Both the position numbers and the translations under genes were made by a program. From Bacteroidota bacterium (GTDB lineage: Bacteria; Bacteroidota; Bacteroidia; Chitinophagales; Chitinophagaceae), in assembly GCA_947456625.1 (NCBI GenBank), contig CANGQJ010000007.1, positions 55,176-119,175 on the forward strand: a DNA stretch of 64,000 nt, in the 5' to 3' direction. Shown here one piece after another: positions 28,783-37,144 of the stretch. The notes under the pieces are model-generated. The model ran no database searches. It was given only the letters and a program-made list of their open reading frames with translations, and was not told the origin of the DNA. How positions within the stretch are numbered: the first letter of the stretch is position 1; each line of letters starts with the position of its first letter.

Positions 28783-30111
28783 ATGAATTTTATTAACAGT
28801 ATTTTATTGTTTTTCGCAGTTTTATTATTTGGCCCAACTTTAGTTTCCTCATTGGAAATGAAGGAGTCAAATGCGGTACAATTTGCTGCTGGTAAAATTG
28901 ACCCATATGAAAACACGGTTTTAATTCGTGGTGGTACATTTGGCATGGGTATGAATACCGAAGAAAATGAAATGAGACAATGGAATAACTCCATTCGTAG
29001 GGTAACCGTAAGCTCATTTAAAATTGACAAATACGAGGTTAGCAATAAAAAATACAGAGACTACACCCATTGGCTAGAAGCACTTGCTAAGGATTCAGCT
29101 CAGTTCAAGGATATGGTTAAAGATGCCTTACCTGATACTTTGGTTTGGAAAACACCTTTAGCATACAATGAACCAATGGTGCTTGCTTATTTTAGAGCAA
29201 AAGCATTTAACGACTACCCTGTTGTGGGTGTAAGCTGGGAACAAGCTACAAAATATTGCAGATGGAGATCGGACAGAGCCAACGAAAAAACATTAATTTC
29301 TTTTGGAGCAATCAATTCTAAACAACGTTATGTTGGAAAAATTGCTGGCAAAGAAAAATTAGATTCTAACGTGAAATTAAATGCTAGATATAAAAAATCT
29401 GGTGATGAATTAATCATGGTCCCAGATTTTAGATTACCTACCGAAGCAGAGTGGGAATACGCTGCAAAGGTTTCTAGTTCTAAAAACTATGTTTCTAATT
29501 TCAAGAATCCTAAAGCAGGATCTAACTCTGCACATCCTAATGCAAGTGTTGCACAATCGGATTCTCCATTCCCTTGGAGCAGTAGCGGTAACGAGAGTAT
29601 CCGAACTACAAAGAAATCGGAGCAAGGTATGTTTAATGCCAATTTCAAAAACGGAAGAGGTGATTATATGGGTATGATTGGCTACTCTAACGACGGAGCT
29701 GGTTTCCCTTCTAAAGTAAATAGTTACGCAGGTAGCCGAATTGGACTTTACAATATGAGTGGTAATGTAAACGAATGGGTTGCCGATATTTACAGACCAT
29801 TAAGCAGTATTGATATGGATGACTTTAATCCATACAGAGGTGATAGTACTTTAGATGGTGATGATCAAGATATTGCTGTTTACGAGTCTAATGTGAATAC
29901 TTTAATTTCAAATAAATCAAGAGTATACAAAGGGGGTAGCTGGAAGGATCGTCCTTATTGGCTAAACCCTGGCACCAGAAGATATTTAGATCAAGATAAA
30001 TCAAGCAGTACTATTGGATTTAGATGTGTATCCTCTGCATTTGGTGTAGATGCAGCAAGCGAATCGGCTGACAAGTCTAAGCCTTGGTATAAGAGACTGT
30101 TTAAAAAATAA
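28783..30111 (+). CDS. gldJ: GldJ-like FGE/SUMF1-domain protein
   Basis: The 442-residue protein has an N-terminal hydrophobic signal (about 5-23) and a formylglycine-generating-enzyme-like domain at about 45-420, recognisable by LIRGGTFGMGM, VGVSWEQATKYCRW, RLPTEAEWEYAA, YNMSGNVNEWVAD, RVYKGGSWKD and GFRCV. In gliding and T9SS-bearing Bacteroidota, GldJ and GldK are such proteins without enzyme activity that form the periplasmic ring. GldJ is favoured because it faces porU-porV and is followed by murF, an arrangement I recall from Flavobacterium. Unlike Flavobacterium GldJ, it has no lipobox cysteine after the signal. Confidence 0.75.
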   Translation: MNFINSILLFFAVLLFGPTLVSSLEMKESNAVQFAAGKIDPYENTVLIRGGTFGMGMNTEENEMRQWNNSIRRVTVSSFKIDKYEVSNKKYRDYTHWLEALAKDSAQFKDMVKDALPDTLVWKTPLAYNEPMVLAYFRAKAFNDYPVVGVSWEQATKYCRWRSDRANEKTLISFGAINSKQRYVGKIAGKEKLDSNVKLNARYKKSGDELIMVPDFRLPTEAEWEYAAKVSSSKNYVSNFKNPKAGSNSAHPNASVAQSDSPFPWSSSGNESIRTTKKSEQGMFNANFKNGRGDYMGMIGYSNDGAGFPSKVNSYAGSRIGLYNMSGNVNEWVADIYRPLSSIDMDDFNPYRGDSTLDGDDQDIAVYESNVNTLISNKSRVYKGGSWKDRPYWLNPGTRRYLDQDKSSSTIGFRCVSSAFGVDAASESADKSKPWYKRLFKK

Positions 30112-30115
30112 GCTA

Positions 30116-30601
30116 ATGAAATTACGCATTGGCTCTGGCATTGATTTTCATCAATTAGTGGAAGGAAGAGATTTATGGATAGGTGGTATAAAAATACCCC
30201 ATACCAAGGGTGCATTAGGCCATAGCGATGCCGACGTATTATTACATGCAATTTGTGACGCACTACTTGGTGCATTAAGCCTTGGTGATATTGGCACTCA
30301 TTTTCCAGATACCGACAAAGCGTATAAAAATATTGACAGTAAAATTTTACTTGCACGTACTTATGATTTAATTACTGCGCAAGGCTATCAAATTGTAAAC
30401 ATAGACGCTACGCTTTGTTTAGAAGCCCCAAAAATTAAGCCTTATGTAATTGAAATGCAAAAATGCATTGCATCTATTTTAAAAATTGGCGATAAAGATA
30501 TTTCAATAAAAGCCACTACTACCGAGACTATGGGCTTCACAGGAAGACAAGAAGGTTTGGTAGCAATGGCAACTTGCCTACTTACTGCAATTAATAGTTA
30601 A
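30116..30601 (+). CDS. ispF: 2-C-methyl-D-erythritol 2,4-cyclodiphosphate synthase
   Basis: IspF closes the cyclic diphosphate in the MEP route to isoprenoids, which supplies undecaprenyl phosphate for lipid II among other products. The 161-residue protein has the zinc ligands in GIDFH and GHSDADVLLHAICDALLGA-type region (residues about 9-50) and the C-terminal ATTTETMGFTGR motif. I start it at ATG 30116, four bases after the gldJ stop. A longer in-frame extension would overlap gldJ. It is the middle gene of a gldJ-ispF-murF unit. Confidence 0.96.
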   Translation: MKLRIGSGIDFHQLVEGRDLWIGGIKIPHTKGALGHSDADVLLHAICDALLGALSLGDIGTHFPDTDKAYKNIDSKILLARTYDLITAQGYQIVNIDATLCLEAPKIKPYVIEMQKCIASILKIGDKDISIKATTTETMGFTGRQEGLVAMATCLLTAINS

Positions 30602-30613
30602 TTCATTATTAAG

Positions 30614-31915
30614 ATGATAACGCTTCCCTCCATTGCTTATTTGTACGAAATATTTAAGCAACATCCTAGTGTTCAAACCGACACAAGAAAATTAATAAAA
30701 GACGATATTTATTTTGCATTAAAAGGACCCAACTTTAATGGAAATTTATTTGCACAACAGGCTTTAGAAGCTGGCGCTAGCTATGCAGTAGTGGACGAAC
30801 CTATTTTGGTGGATGCAAAATGGAATGAGAAAATCATATTAGTAAATGACGGACTTACTTGTTTGCAATCACTTGCAAAAATGCACCGAGCACAATTTAC
30901 CATACCCTTTATTGGCATTACCGGAAGTAACGGGAAAACTACCACTAAGGAATTAGTTTACACCGTACTTGCAAGTCATTTTAAAACTTACACCACACAA
31001 GGAAATTTAAATAACCATATTGGCGTACCCCTTACCCTATTACGTATTAAAGCCGATGCGCAAATGGCGGTGATTGAAATGGGTGCCAATCATTTAAAAG
31101 AAATTGCTAGCTATTGTGAATATGCAATGCCTAACTACGGAATAATAACCAATTGTGGTAAAGCACATTTAGAAGGTTTTGGTTCGCAGGAGGGTGTTAA
31201 AAAAGGCAAGGGTGAATTATTTGATTACATCAGAAACAATAACGGTACTGTTTTTATAATGCAAGACTATGATTACTTGCAGTCAATGGCTGCAGGGATC
31301 AAACATGTGTTTTGTTATGGTGCACATTCGGGAACAGTTCAAGCTAATGCTAATACTATAAATGGTTTTTTGCAAGTTAATTTCACAAAAGGATTTGAAC
31401 TGCCAAGTATTCAAACACAATTAGTTGGAGAATATAATTTACCAAACATTTTAGCGGCCGTGAGTATTGGGATTTATTTTAAAGTGCCTGCGCAAAAAAT
31501 AAAAAATGCAATAGAAAACTACGCTCCTACCAATAGCAGATCCCAATTGTTAAAATGGAAAAACAACGATGTTATTTTAGATGCCTATAATGCCAATCCA
31601 AGTAGCATGAAATTAGCAATTGAAAATTTTGCAAAATTAAATGTAACGCATAAAGTAGTATGTATTGGCGGCATGAAAGAGTTAGGAGATACTAGCATTA
31701 CCGAGCATGAACAACTCATTTCATTATTAGAGCAATACCAATGGGAGCATGTAGTATTGGTTGGAGGCGACTTTGCATATTGTAAACACCACTTTTTATA
31801 TTTCCCAAATGCAATGGACGCAAAAGAATGGCTTAAGCTCCAAAATTTTAGCAACCACAGTATTTTAGTAAAAGGTTCAAGAGGAATACAAATGGAGCAA
31901 ATGTTAGATTTATAA
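30614..31915 (+). CDS. murF: UDP-MurNAc-tripeptide--D-Ala-D-Ala ligase MurF
   Basis: MurF adds D-Ala-D-Ala to complete the pentapeptide precursor. It is the one Mur ligase missing from the dcw cluster and is found here instead. The 433-residue product has the ATP loop GSNGKTT at 104-110, the MGANHLKEI block, the DAYNANPSSM motif typical of MurF, and a C-terminal ligase domain ending in LVKGSRGIQMEQ. It follows ispF by 12 bases. Confidence 0.96.
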   Translation: MITLPSIAYLYEIFKQHPSVQTDTRKLIKDDIYFALKGPNFNGNLFAQQALEAGASYAVVDEPILVDAKWNEKIILVNDGLTCLQSLAKMHRAQFTIPFIGITGSNGKTTTKELVYTVLASHFKTYTTQGNLNNHIGVPLTLLRIKADAQMAVIEMGANHLKEIASYCEYAMPNYGIITNCGKAHLEGFGSQEGVKKGKGELFDYIRNNNGTVFIMQDYDYLQSMAAGIKHVFCYGAHSGTVQANANTINGFLQVNFTKGFELPSIQTQLVGEYNLPNILAAVSIGIYFKVPAQKIKNAIENYAPTNSRSQLLKWKNNDVILDAYNANPSSMKLAIENFAKLNVTHKVVCIGGMKELGDTSITEHEQLISLLEQYQWEHVVLVGGDFAYCKHHFLYFPNAMDAKEWLKLQNFSNHSILVKGSRGIQMEQMLDL

Positions 31916-31936
31916 ACAAGCCTCCTAATTATTTAA

Positions 31937-31944
31937 TATCTTTG
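31937..31944 (+). promoter_or_regulatory. -7 promoter element of the DUF983 gene
   Basis: TATCTTTG matches TAnnTTTG and ends four bases before the ATG at 31949, so a leaderless transcript is likely. Confidence 0.6.
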
Positions 31945-31948
31945 CGCC

Positions 31949-32392
31949 ATGAGTAAAAACATAATTGCTAGCATGCTAACCAATAAATGCCCTAGATGCA
32001 GAGAAGGTAAATTATTTGTTTCTAGCAATCCATACCAATTATCTAAAATCACTACAATGAACGATCGTTGCCCAGTTTGCGGACAACCTACCGAAATTGA
32101 AGTGGGCTTTTATGTTGGTACAGGTTATGTGAGTTATGCTTTAACAGTTGCTTATTTTGTTTCCAGTTTTGTGGCATGGAAAGTACTTATTGGAATGACA
32201 TTTGACTTAGATGACAACAGAATATTATATTGGTTATTTAGCGCTATAATTTTGGTGATATTATTACAGCCTATATTTATGCGCTTATCCAGATCCATAT
32301 GGATAGCTATGTTTGTTTCCTATAATAAAAACTGGAAAGACGAACCACTGGAATATAATGAGCGAATGGATGAACATTTTAAAGAACACTAA
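31949..32392 (+). CDS. DUF983 family zinc-ribbon membrane protein
   Basis: A 147-residue protein of unknown function. The N-terminus carries a four-cysteine zinc ribbon (CPRC at about 14-17 and CPVC at about 41-44), followed by two membrane helices (about 62-82 and 95-115) and a polar C-terminus. This matches the DUF983 family, widespread in Bacteroidota and Alphaproteobacteria and near respiratory genes in some genomes. Here it stands alone after murF with its own promoter, so the context gives no function. Confidence 0.8.
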   Translation: MSKNIIASMLTNKCPRCREGKLFVSSNPYQLSKITTMNDRCPVCGQPTEIEVGFYVGTGYVSYALTVAYFVSSFVAWKVLIGMTFDLDDNRILYWLFSAIILVILLQPIFMRLSRSIWIAMFVSYNKNWKDEPLEYNERMDEHFKEH

Positions 32393-32456
32393 CTTCCTTT
32401 GGCTTTTTTAATGCTCATAGGTTTACGAAAGTGAACTTTCGACGCGGCTTCGCATT

Positions 32457-32487
32457 AAAAAAGCCTGTCACTTTCGTGACAGGCTTT
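32457..32487 (-). terminator. Intrinsic terminator after tRNA-Ser
   Basis: A perfect 12-bp stem (32476-32487 with 32460-32471) with a GAAA tetraloop on the minus strand is followed by T residues. It begins two bases beyond the 3' end of tRNA-Ser and terminates that transcript. Confidence 0.9.
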
Positions 32488-32488
32488 G

Positions 32489-32573
32489 CAGAGAGGAAGG
32501 GATTCGAACCCTCGATACGTTGCCGTATACACACTTTCCAGGCGTGCTCCTTCAACCACTCGGACACCTCTCT
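32489..32573 (-). tRNA. tRNA-Ser (anticodon GGA)
   Basis: An 85-nt class II tRNA with long variable arm. The 7-bp acceptor stem pairs 32573-32567 with 32496-32490, with a G discriminator at 32489. The anticodon stem CACGC/GTGTG encloses CTGGAAA, giving GGA, which reads UCU and UCC serine codons. The T-loop TTCGAAT is normal. The CCA end is not encoded. Confidence 0.96.
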
Positions 32574-32583
32574 ATTTGGGTTG

Positions 32584-32591
32584 CAAATGTA
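32584..32591 (-). promoter_or_regulatory. -7 promoter element of tRNA-Ser
   Basis: TACATTTG on the minus strand matches TAnnTTTG. Its final G is 11 bases from the mature tRNA 5' end, the same distance as at tRNA-Leu. Confidence 0.65.
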
Positions 32592-32616
32592 TGATAAAAT
32601 ATGGGAAATGCTTAAT

Positions 32617-33384
32617 CTATAACCCAAACAACCTTTCGGCATTCGTAGTTGTAATGCTAGCTATCTCATGCAGTGGTAATTGTTTTATTTCTGCCAACTT
32701 TTTAGCTACCTCAATCATAAATGCAGGTTCGTTTCTTTTACCTCTATATGGAACTGGTGGCAAATAAGGCGCATCGGTTTCCAAAAATAAATATTCCATT
32801 GGAATATCCTTAATAGCCTCTGCTACTCCAGCATTTTTGTATGTAAGCACGCCACCAAGTCCTAAATAAAAACCCATGTCTATGATTTGCTTTGCAGATT
32901 CATAGCTTCCACTAAAACAATGAAATGCACCACGAAGTCCTTTTTTTACAAAAGGCTTTACAGCTTCAATAGTTTCACCCATTGCATTTCGAGTATGTAT
33001 TACAATAGGCGTATTAAAATCAATAGCCCATTGCATCTGAATTTCAAAAGCTTTGTATTGTTGTTCAGTAAAAGTTTTATCCCAAAAAAAATCTAAACCT
33101 ATCTCTCCTATTGCTAAAAATTTTCTTCTAGTTAACCAGTTTTCTACAATAGCAAGTTCTTCTAAATAATTTTCTTTTACATAACAAGGATGTAACCCCA
33201 TCATGGCAATGCAATTTTGTGGATACCTGGTTTCTAAATCCAACATATCGTTAATACAAGTGCTATCTATTCCAGGCATCAGGATTTTAGCTATACCATT
33301 TTGCTTTGAACTACTTAAAATAGTATCAATTTCTGGCATTAGTGTATTGTCGTAAATATGAGCATGGGTATCTATAAAACGCAT
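32617..33384 (-). CDS. tatD: TatD family metal-dependent DNase
   Basis: TatD proteins are TIM-barrel metallo-DNases with 3' exonuclease activity. The 255-residue protein has the metal ligands in DTHAHIYD at its N-terminus, GEIGLDF, VIHTRNA, FHCFSG, and the family signature LETDAPYLPP near the C-terminus. I start it at ATG 33384. A TTG seven codons upstream is unlikely because homologues begin at about RFIDTHAH. It stands alone on the minus strand above tRNA-Ser. Confidence 0.93.
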   Translation of the reverse strand: MRFIDTHAHIYDNTLMPEIDTILSSSKQNGIAKILMPGIDSTCINDMLDLETRYPQNCIAMMGLHPCYVKENYLEELAIVENWLTRRKFLAIGEIGLDFFWDKTFTEQQYKAFEIQMQWAIDFNTPIVIHTRNAMGETIEAVKPFVKKGLRGAFHCFSGSYESAKQIIDMGFYLGLGGVLTYKNAGVAEAIKDIPMEYLFLETDAPYLPPVPYRGKRNEPAFMIEVAKKLAEIKQLPLHEIASITTTNAERLFGL

Positions 33385-33526
33385 AATTGTACTTTGAGAA
33401 CACAAAAAAAAGATATTTTTCCCAGCTTACATACTAAAACGCAACATATTAACGTTTAAGCACTTGGACGATAGGTCTTATTAGTACAGATTTATCTTTT
33501 TGTTTTTTATAGGGTACGGATTATAC

Positions 33527-33559
33527 AGGCCGAGGTTTCTACCTTGGCCTTCTTTTTTT
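33527..33559 (+). terminator. Strong plus-strand terminator without an upstream gene
   Basis: A 10-bp stem (33527-33536 with 33541-33550, one G-U pair) with loop TTCT is followed by TC and seven T. It is oriented for plus-strand transcripts, yet the flanking genes tatD and the deacetylase are both on the minus strand. It may end a small RNA, or block antisense transcription into the deacetylase gene. Confidence 0.7.
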
Positions 33560-33577
33560 AACTCAACTCCCTAATAT

Positions 33578-34201
33578 TTAAGGAATGAGCTCCATTTTAT
33601 ACCCTAAATTGGAAAAATATTGCAAAACAATAGGAAGTGCCACCACTAGCCTATCCCAGGCTTTTTGACTGTCATGAAAAACAATAATGGATCCTGGTTG
33701 TACATTTTTTATCACATTACGCGCACAGTCTTCGCCATTTAATTTCAAATCAAAATCGCCACTTAAAACATCCCACATAATAATTTGGTTGGGCAAATGT
33801 TTATTTTGTTTTATTGCTTTAATTTGACTTTTAGTAATACGACCATAAGGGGGTCTAAAAAAATTACTTTCAATTAAACTTGCTGCGTCATTTATGTTTT
33901 CTAAATAAGAATTGGTATCTGTTTTCCAACCATTTAAATGATCATAAGTATGATTTCCTACTGCATGCCCTGCTAATAAAATGGATTCATAAATATTGGG
34001 GTGTTTTAATACATTATTACCAATACAAAAAAATGTGGCTTTGGCATTGTATTTTTTAAGCTCCTCTAAAACAAAAGGAGTTGCCTCGGGATGTGGACCA
34101 TCATCAAAACTTAAATAAATTACCTTTTCCTTACTAGGTATTTTCCAGGTACAATTAGGATAAATTGCCCTTAGCCAAAAAGGTGTTTTAATTAAATACA
34201 T
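33578..34201 (-). CDS. Polysaccharide deacetylase (NodB/CE4 family)
   Basis: A 207-residue NodB-homology enzyme expected to remove acetyl groups from N-acetyl sugars, with the actual substrate unknown. All five motifs are present: LSFDDGPHPE (catalytic Asp and metal Asp), GNHTYDH (metal histidines), RPPYGR, WDVLSGDFD, and IVFHDS. There is no signal peptide, so it is predicted to be cytoplasmic or loosely associated with the membrane. I start it at ATG 34201, since a TTG two codons upstream lies in the -7 element. It is divergent from gltX. Confidence 0.9.
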   Translation of the reverse strand: MYLIKTPFWLRAIYPNCTWKIPSKEKVIYLSFDDGPHPEATPFVLEELKKYNAKATFFCIGNNVLKHPNIYESILLAGHAVGNHTYDHLNGWKTDTNSYLENINDAASLIESNFFRPPYGRITKSQIKAIKQNKHLPNQIIMWDVLSGDFDLKLNGEDCARNVIKNVQPGSIIVFHDSQKAWDRLVVALPIVLQYFSNLGYKMELIP

Positions 34202-34204
34202 AAC

Positions 34205-34212
34205 CAAAGATA
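34205..34212 (-). promoter_or_regulatory. -7 promoter element of the deacetylase gene
   Basis: TATCTTTG on the minus strand matches TAnnTTTG and ends three bases before the ATG at 34201, which implies a leaderless mRNA. Confidence 0.6.
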
Positions 34213-34238
34213 AATAGTTCTATTGCCCGTTTGAATAT

Positions 34239-34246
34239 TATCTTTG
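34239..34246 (+). promoter_or_regulatory. -7 promoter element of gltX
   Basis: TATCTTTG matches TAnnTTTG, 18 bases before the gltX ATG. It lies back to back with the deacetylase promoter in a 63-bp divergent region. Confidence 0.65.
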
Positions 34247-34264
34247 TAAAAATGTTGTAAAACT

Positions 34265-35794
34265 ATGGATTCAAAGGTAAGAGTAAGATTTGCGCCCTCT
34301 CCAACTGGTGGTTTGCACCTAGGTGGCGTTAGGACTGTTTTGTTCAACTATTTATTTGCTAAACATAATAATGGGGAGTTTATTTTAAGAATTGAGGATA
34401 CCGATCAAACTCGTTTTGTACCAGGTGCCGAAAAGTATATTCAGGATACTTTAGCATGGTGTGGATTAGTGCCTGACGAAAGTCCTTTACATGGTGGACC
34501 TTATGGACCTTATCGTCAAAGTGAGCGTAAAGCTATTTATAAACAATATGCCGATAAATTAATTGCACAAGGGAATGCATATTATGCATTTGACACCCCC
34601 GAGGATTTGGATGCAAAGCGTAAAGAAATTTCAAACTTTCAATACAGTCGTGCACACCGAATGAGCATGAAAAATTCGGTTTCACTTTCACCTCAAGTAG
34701 TGGATGAATTATTAAAAAATAATACCCCCTATGTGATAAGAATTAAAGTGCCAGAAAATGAAGCAGTAAGTTTAGAAGATGTAATTAGAGGACATGTTAG
34801 TTTTGATACCAATATGGTTGATGATAAGGTGTTATTAAAGGCCGACGGTATGCCTACTTATCATTTAGCTGTTGTTGTAGACGATTATTTAATGAAGATA
34901 ACACACGCTTTTAGAGGCGAAGAGTGGCTGCCAAGTGCACCAGTGCATGTGCTATTGTGGAAATATTTATTTGGTTTAGAGCTAATGCCTAAATGGGCTC
35001 ACTTGCCTTTAATACTTAAGCCAGATGGCAATGGCAAATTAAGCAAGCGTGATGGCGAACGCCTTGGCTTCCCTGTTTTTGCAATGGATTGGACCGATCC
35101 AAATACCAACACAACTACAATTGGTTTTAAAGAACGCGGATTTTTACCAGAAGCTTTTGTGAATTTATTAGCCATGTTGGGCTGGAACGATGGCACCGAT
35201 AAAGAAATTTACAGCATAGATGAATTAATTGCAGGATTTTCTTTAGACCGCGTACACAAAGGAGGTGCAAAATTTGATTATGAAAAAGCAAAGTGGTTTA
35301 ATGGCGAGTGGATTAAGCAAATGACTGATCAAAAATTAGCCGAATTAGTAAAACCTTATTTTGATCAAGCTGCTATTGAAATACACGAACACAGTTATTT
35401 GGTAAAAGTAGTTGGCTTGGTAAAAGAGCGTTGTCAATTATTACAAGATTTTGTTGCTCAAGCAAGTTTTTATTTTCAAGCGCCTACACAAATTGATACT
35501 GCAAGTATTGCTTCAAAATGGGAAGAAAAAAAGCACCGCTTTTTTGATGAATTAGCGAAAATATATTTAAATAAAATGGAAACTGGCATGTTAACAGCGC
35601 CAGCTATAGAACTTGAAGCAGCATTTAAAGAATTAGTTGCAAAACACGAATTAAAGCCAGGTGAATTAATGCTTCCTTTTAGAATTATGCTTGTAGGAGG
35701 TAAATTTGGACCTGGTGTTTTTGAAATTGTAGAAACAATAGAATTTAAAGATACTGTTTCAAGAATTCAACATTGCTTACAATTATTGTCATAG
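34265..35794 (+). CDS. gltX: Glutamyl-tRNA synthetase
   Basis: A class I aminoacyl-tRNA synthetase that charges tRNA-Glu. The 509-residue protein has the HIGH-type motif in PSPTGGLHLGGVRT near residue 10, the IEDTDQTRF block, the GEEWLPS segment, and a KMSKS-type loop KLSKRDG near 260. An anticodon-binding helical domain follows. Length is normal. A separate glutaminyl enzyme is not visible, so the tRNA-Gln route cannot be judged here. Confidence 0.97.
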   Translation: MDSKVRVRFAPSPTGGLHLGGVRTVLFNYLFAKHNNGEFILRIEDTDQTRFVPGAEKYIQDTLAWCGLVPDESPLHGGPYGPYRQSERKAIYKQYADKLIAQGNAYYAFDTPEDLDAKRKEISNFQYSRAHRMSMKNSVSLSPQVVDELLKNNTPYVIRIKVPENEAVSLEDVIRGHVSFDTNMVDDKVLLKADGMPTYHLAVVVDDYLMKITHAFRGEEWLPSAPVHVLLWKYLFGLELMPKWAHLPLILKPDGNGKLSKRDGERLGFPVFAMDWTDPNTNTTTIGFKERGFLPEAFVNLLAMLGWNDGTDKEIYSIDELIAGFSLDRVHKGGAKFDYEKAKWFNGEWIKQMTDQKLAELVKPYFDQAAIEIHEHSYLVKVVGLVKERCQLLQDFVAQASFYFQAPTQIDTASIASKWEEKKHRFFDELAKIYLNKMETGMLTAPAIELEAAFKELVAKHELKPGELMLPFRIMLVGGKFGPGVFEIVETIEFKDTVSRIQHCLQLLS

Positions 35795-35830
35795 ATATTT
35801 TGTATATTGATAAGGCTTAGGATGCCTAAA

Positions 35831-35838
35831 TAAATTTG
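35831..35838 (+). promoter_or_regulatory. Possible -7 element of the B12-binding subunit gene
   Basis: TAAATTTG fits TAnnTTTG directly before the ATG pair at 35840/35843. If it is active, the second ATG is the more likely start. The gene could instead be read from gltX across a 45-base gap. Confidence 0.35.
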
Positions 35839-35839
35839 A

Positions 35840-36250
35840 ATGATGGCAGAAAAACCAATAAGAGTATTAGTTGCGAAAGTTGGCCTTGATGGTCATGACC
35901 GTGGAGCAAAGGTAATTGCCACTGCACTGCGTGATGCAGGAATGGAAGTAATTTATACCGGTCTTCGCCAAAGCCCCGAAATGGTTGTTCAGGCTGCATT
36001 ACAAGAGGATGTAGATGCAATTGGGATTAGTATTTTATCCGGCGCACACATGACTATCTTTCCAAAAGTTTACCAACTCATGCAGGAAAAAGGTTTAACC
36101 AATACCCTGCTTACTGGAGGTGGAATTATCCCAACACAGGATAGTGCTGCATTAAGTGCTATGGGAATTGGCACCTTATTTAGCCCGGGTGCCAACACTT
36201 CCGATATTGCAGACTACATTAAAAATTGGGTTGCTGAGCACAGAAAATAA
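35840..36250 (+). CDS. Free-standing B12-binding subunit of an acyl-CoA mutase
   Basis: A 136-residue cobalamin-binding domain with the DxHxxG motif DGHDRG at 17-22 (His19 is the expected lower cobalt ligand), the SILSG segment and the TGGG loop. It matches the C-terminal domain of methylmalonyl-CoA mutase, and as a separate polypeptide it resembles the small subunits of methylmalonyl-, isobutyryl- or 2-hydroxyisobutyryl-CoA mutases. The large catalytic subunit is not in the window. The crotonase gene 27 bases downstream suggests a role in acyl-CoA metabolism. Confidence 0.85.
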   Translation: MMAEKPIRVLVAKVGLDGHDRGAKVIATALRDAGMEVIYTGLRQSPEMVVQAALQEDVDAIGISILSGAHMTIFPKVYQLMQEKGLTNTLLTGGGIIPTQDSAALSAMGIGTLFSPGANTSDIADYIKNWVAEHRK

Positions 36251-36277
36251 AATACTTCACTTTTAAATTGCTTCCCT

Positions 36278-37057
36278 ATGTCATTCCAAACTTTATTTAC
36301 TAAAATGGAAGATCATACTTTGATCATTACCATAAATCGTCCCGACGTTTTAAATGCTTTAAACAAACAAGTCATTACCGACCTTGACGCTGTAATGGAC
36401 CGTGTATATAAATTTCCTGAAATAAAAAGTGTTGTTATAACGGGCGCAGGTCTTAAAAGTTTTGTAGCAGGTGCCGATATTAAAGAGTTTGAATCTTTAA
36501 CAAAAGAGCAGGCCATTGAACTCGCAAAACGAGGTCAAGCTGTTTTTGCAAAAATTGAAAATGCACCTAAACCTATTATTGCTTGTGTGAATGGTTTTGC
36601 ATTAGGTGGTGGTTGCGAATTGGCCATGAGTTGCCATTTTGTAATTGCATCGGAGAGTGCCGTATTTGGTCAACCCGAAGTAAACTTAGGAATTATGGTT
36701 GGATATGGTGGCTCACAACGTCTTACTCAACGCGTGGGTAAAGGCAGGGCTATGGAATTAATTATTACAGGCAAAACCATTAATGCTACACAGGCTATGA
36801 ACTATGGCCTGGTTAATTACGTGGTGCCTCAAACAGAGCTTTTGGATAAAGCTTTATCTATATTAAGAGTTTGTCATGAAAAATCCGCCATAGCGGTGGG
36901 TAATTCAATTAAAGCAGTTAATGCGGTTTGGGATGATAAAGTAAATGGCTACGAGGTAGAGGCAAATTTATTTGGGGAATGCTTTGTAAGTGAGGATTCT
37001 AAGGAAGGCATTGCCGCATTTAAAGAAAAAAGAAAGCCTCATTTTAAAGGCCACTAG
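36278..37057 (+). CDS. Enoyl-CoA hydratase/isomerase (crotonase family)
   Basis: A 259-residue crotonase that probably hydrates 2-enoyl-CoA in fatty or branched-chain acid breakdown. The oxyanion-hole segment FVAGADIKEF and the two catalytic glutamates (GGGCE in ALGGGCELAMSC, and PEV in FGQPEVNLGI) are present. The usual PGxGGTQRL reads VGYGGSQRL. Substrate cannot be fixed from sequence. It follows the B12-binding subunit gene by 27 bases and is likely co-transcribed with it. Confidence 0.9.
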   Translation: MSFQTLFTKMEDHTLIITINRPDVLNALNKQVITDLDAVMDRVYKFPEIKSVVITGAGLKSFVAGADIKEFESLTKEQAIELAKRGQAVFAKIENAPKPIIACVNGFALGGGCELAMSCHFVIASESAVFGQPEVNLGIMVGYGGSQRLTQRVGKGRAMELIITGKTINATQAMNYGLVNYVVPQTELLDKALSILRVCHEKSAIAVGNSIKAVNAVWDDKVNGYEVEANLFGECFVSEDSKEGIAAFKEKRKPHFKGH

Positions 37058-37116
37058 CACATTGCTATTGGCAAGTTTTGTAGTAATTTCTTGACTTATT
37101 TTTAATCAGGTAGTCT

Positions 37117-37124
37117 TACCTTTG
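37117..37124 (+). promoter_or_regulatory. -7 promoter element of fumC
   Basis: TACCTTTG matches TAnnTTTG 20 bases before the fumC ATG. A TTG at 37091-37093 is a candidate -33 element. Confidence 0.7.
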
Positions 37125-37144
37125 CATATCTAAAAAAAGCAATC

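Noticed and set aside
32427..32443. Palindrome CGAAAGTGAACTTTCG upstream of the tRNA terminator
   Set aside because: The loop is only two bases and there is no T-run or gene in a suitable place, so no function can be argued.
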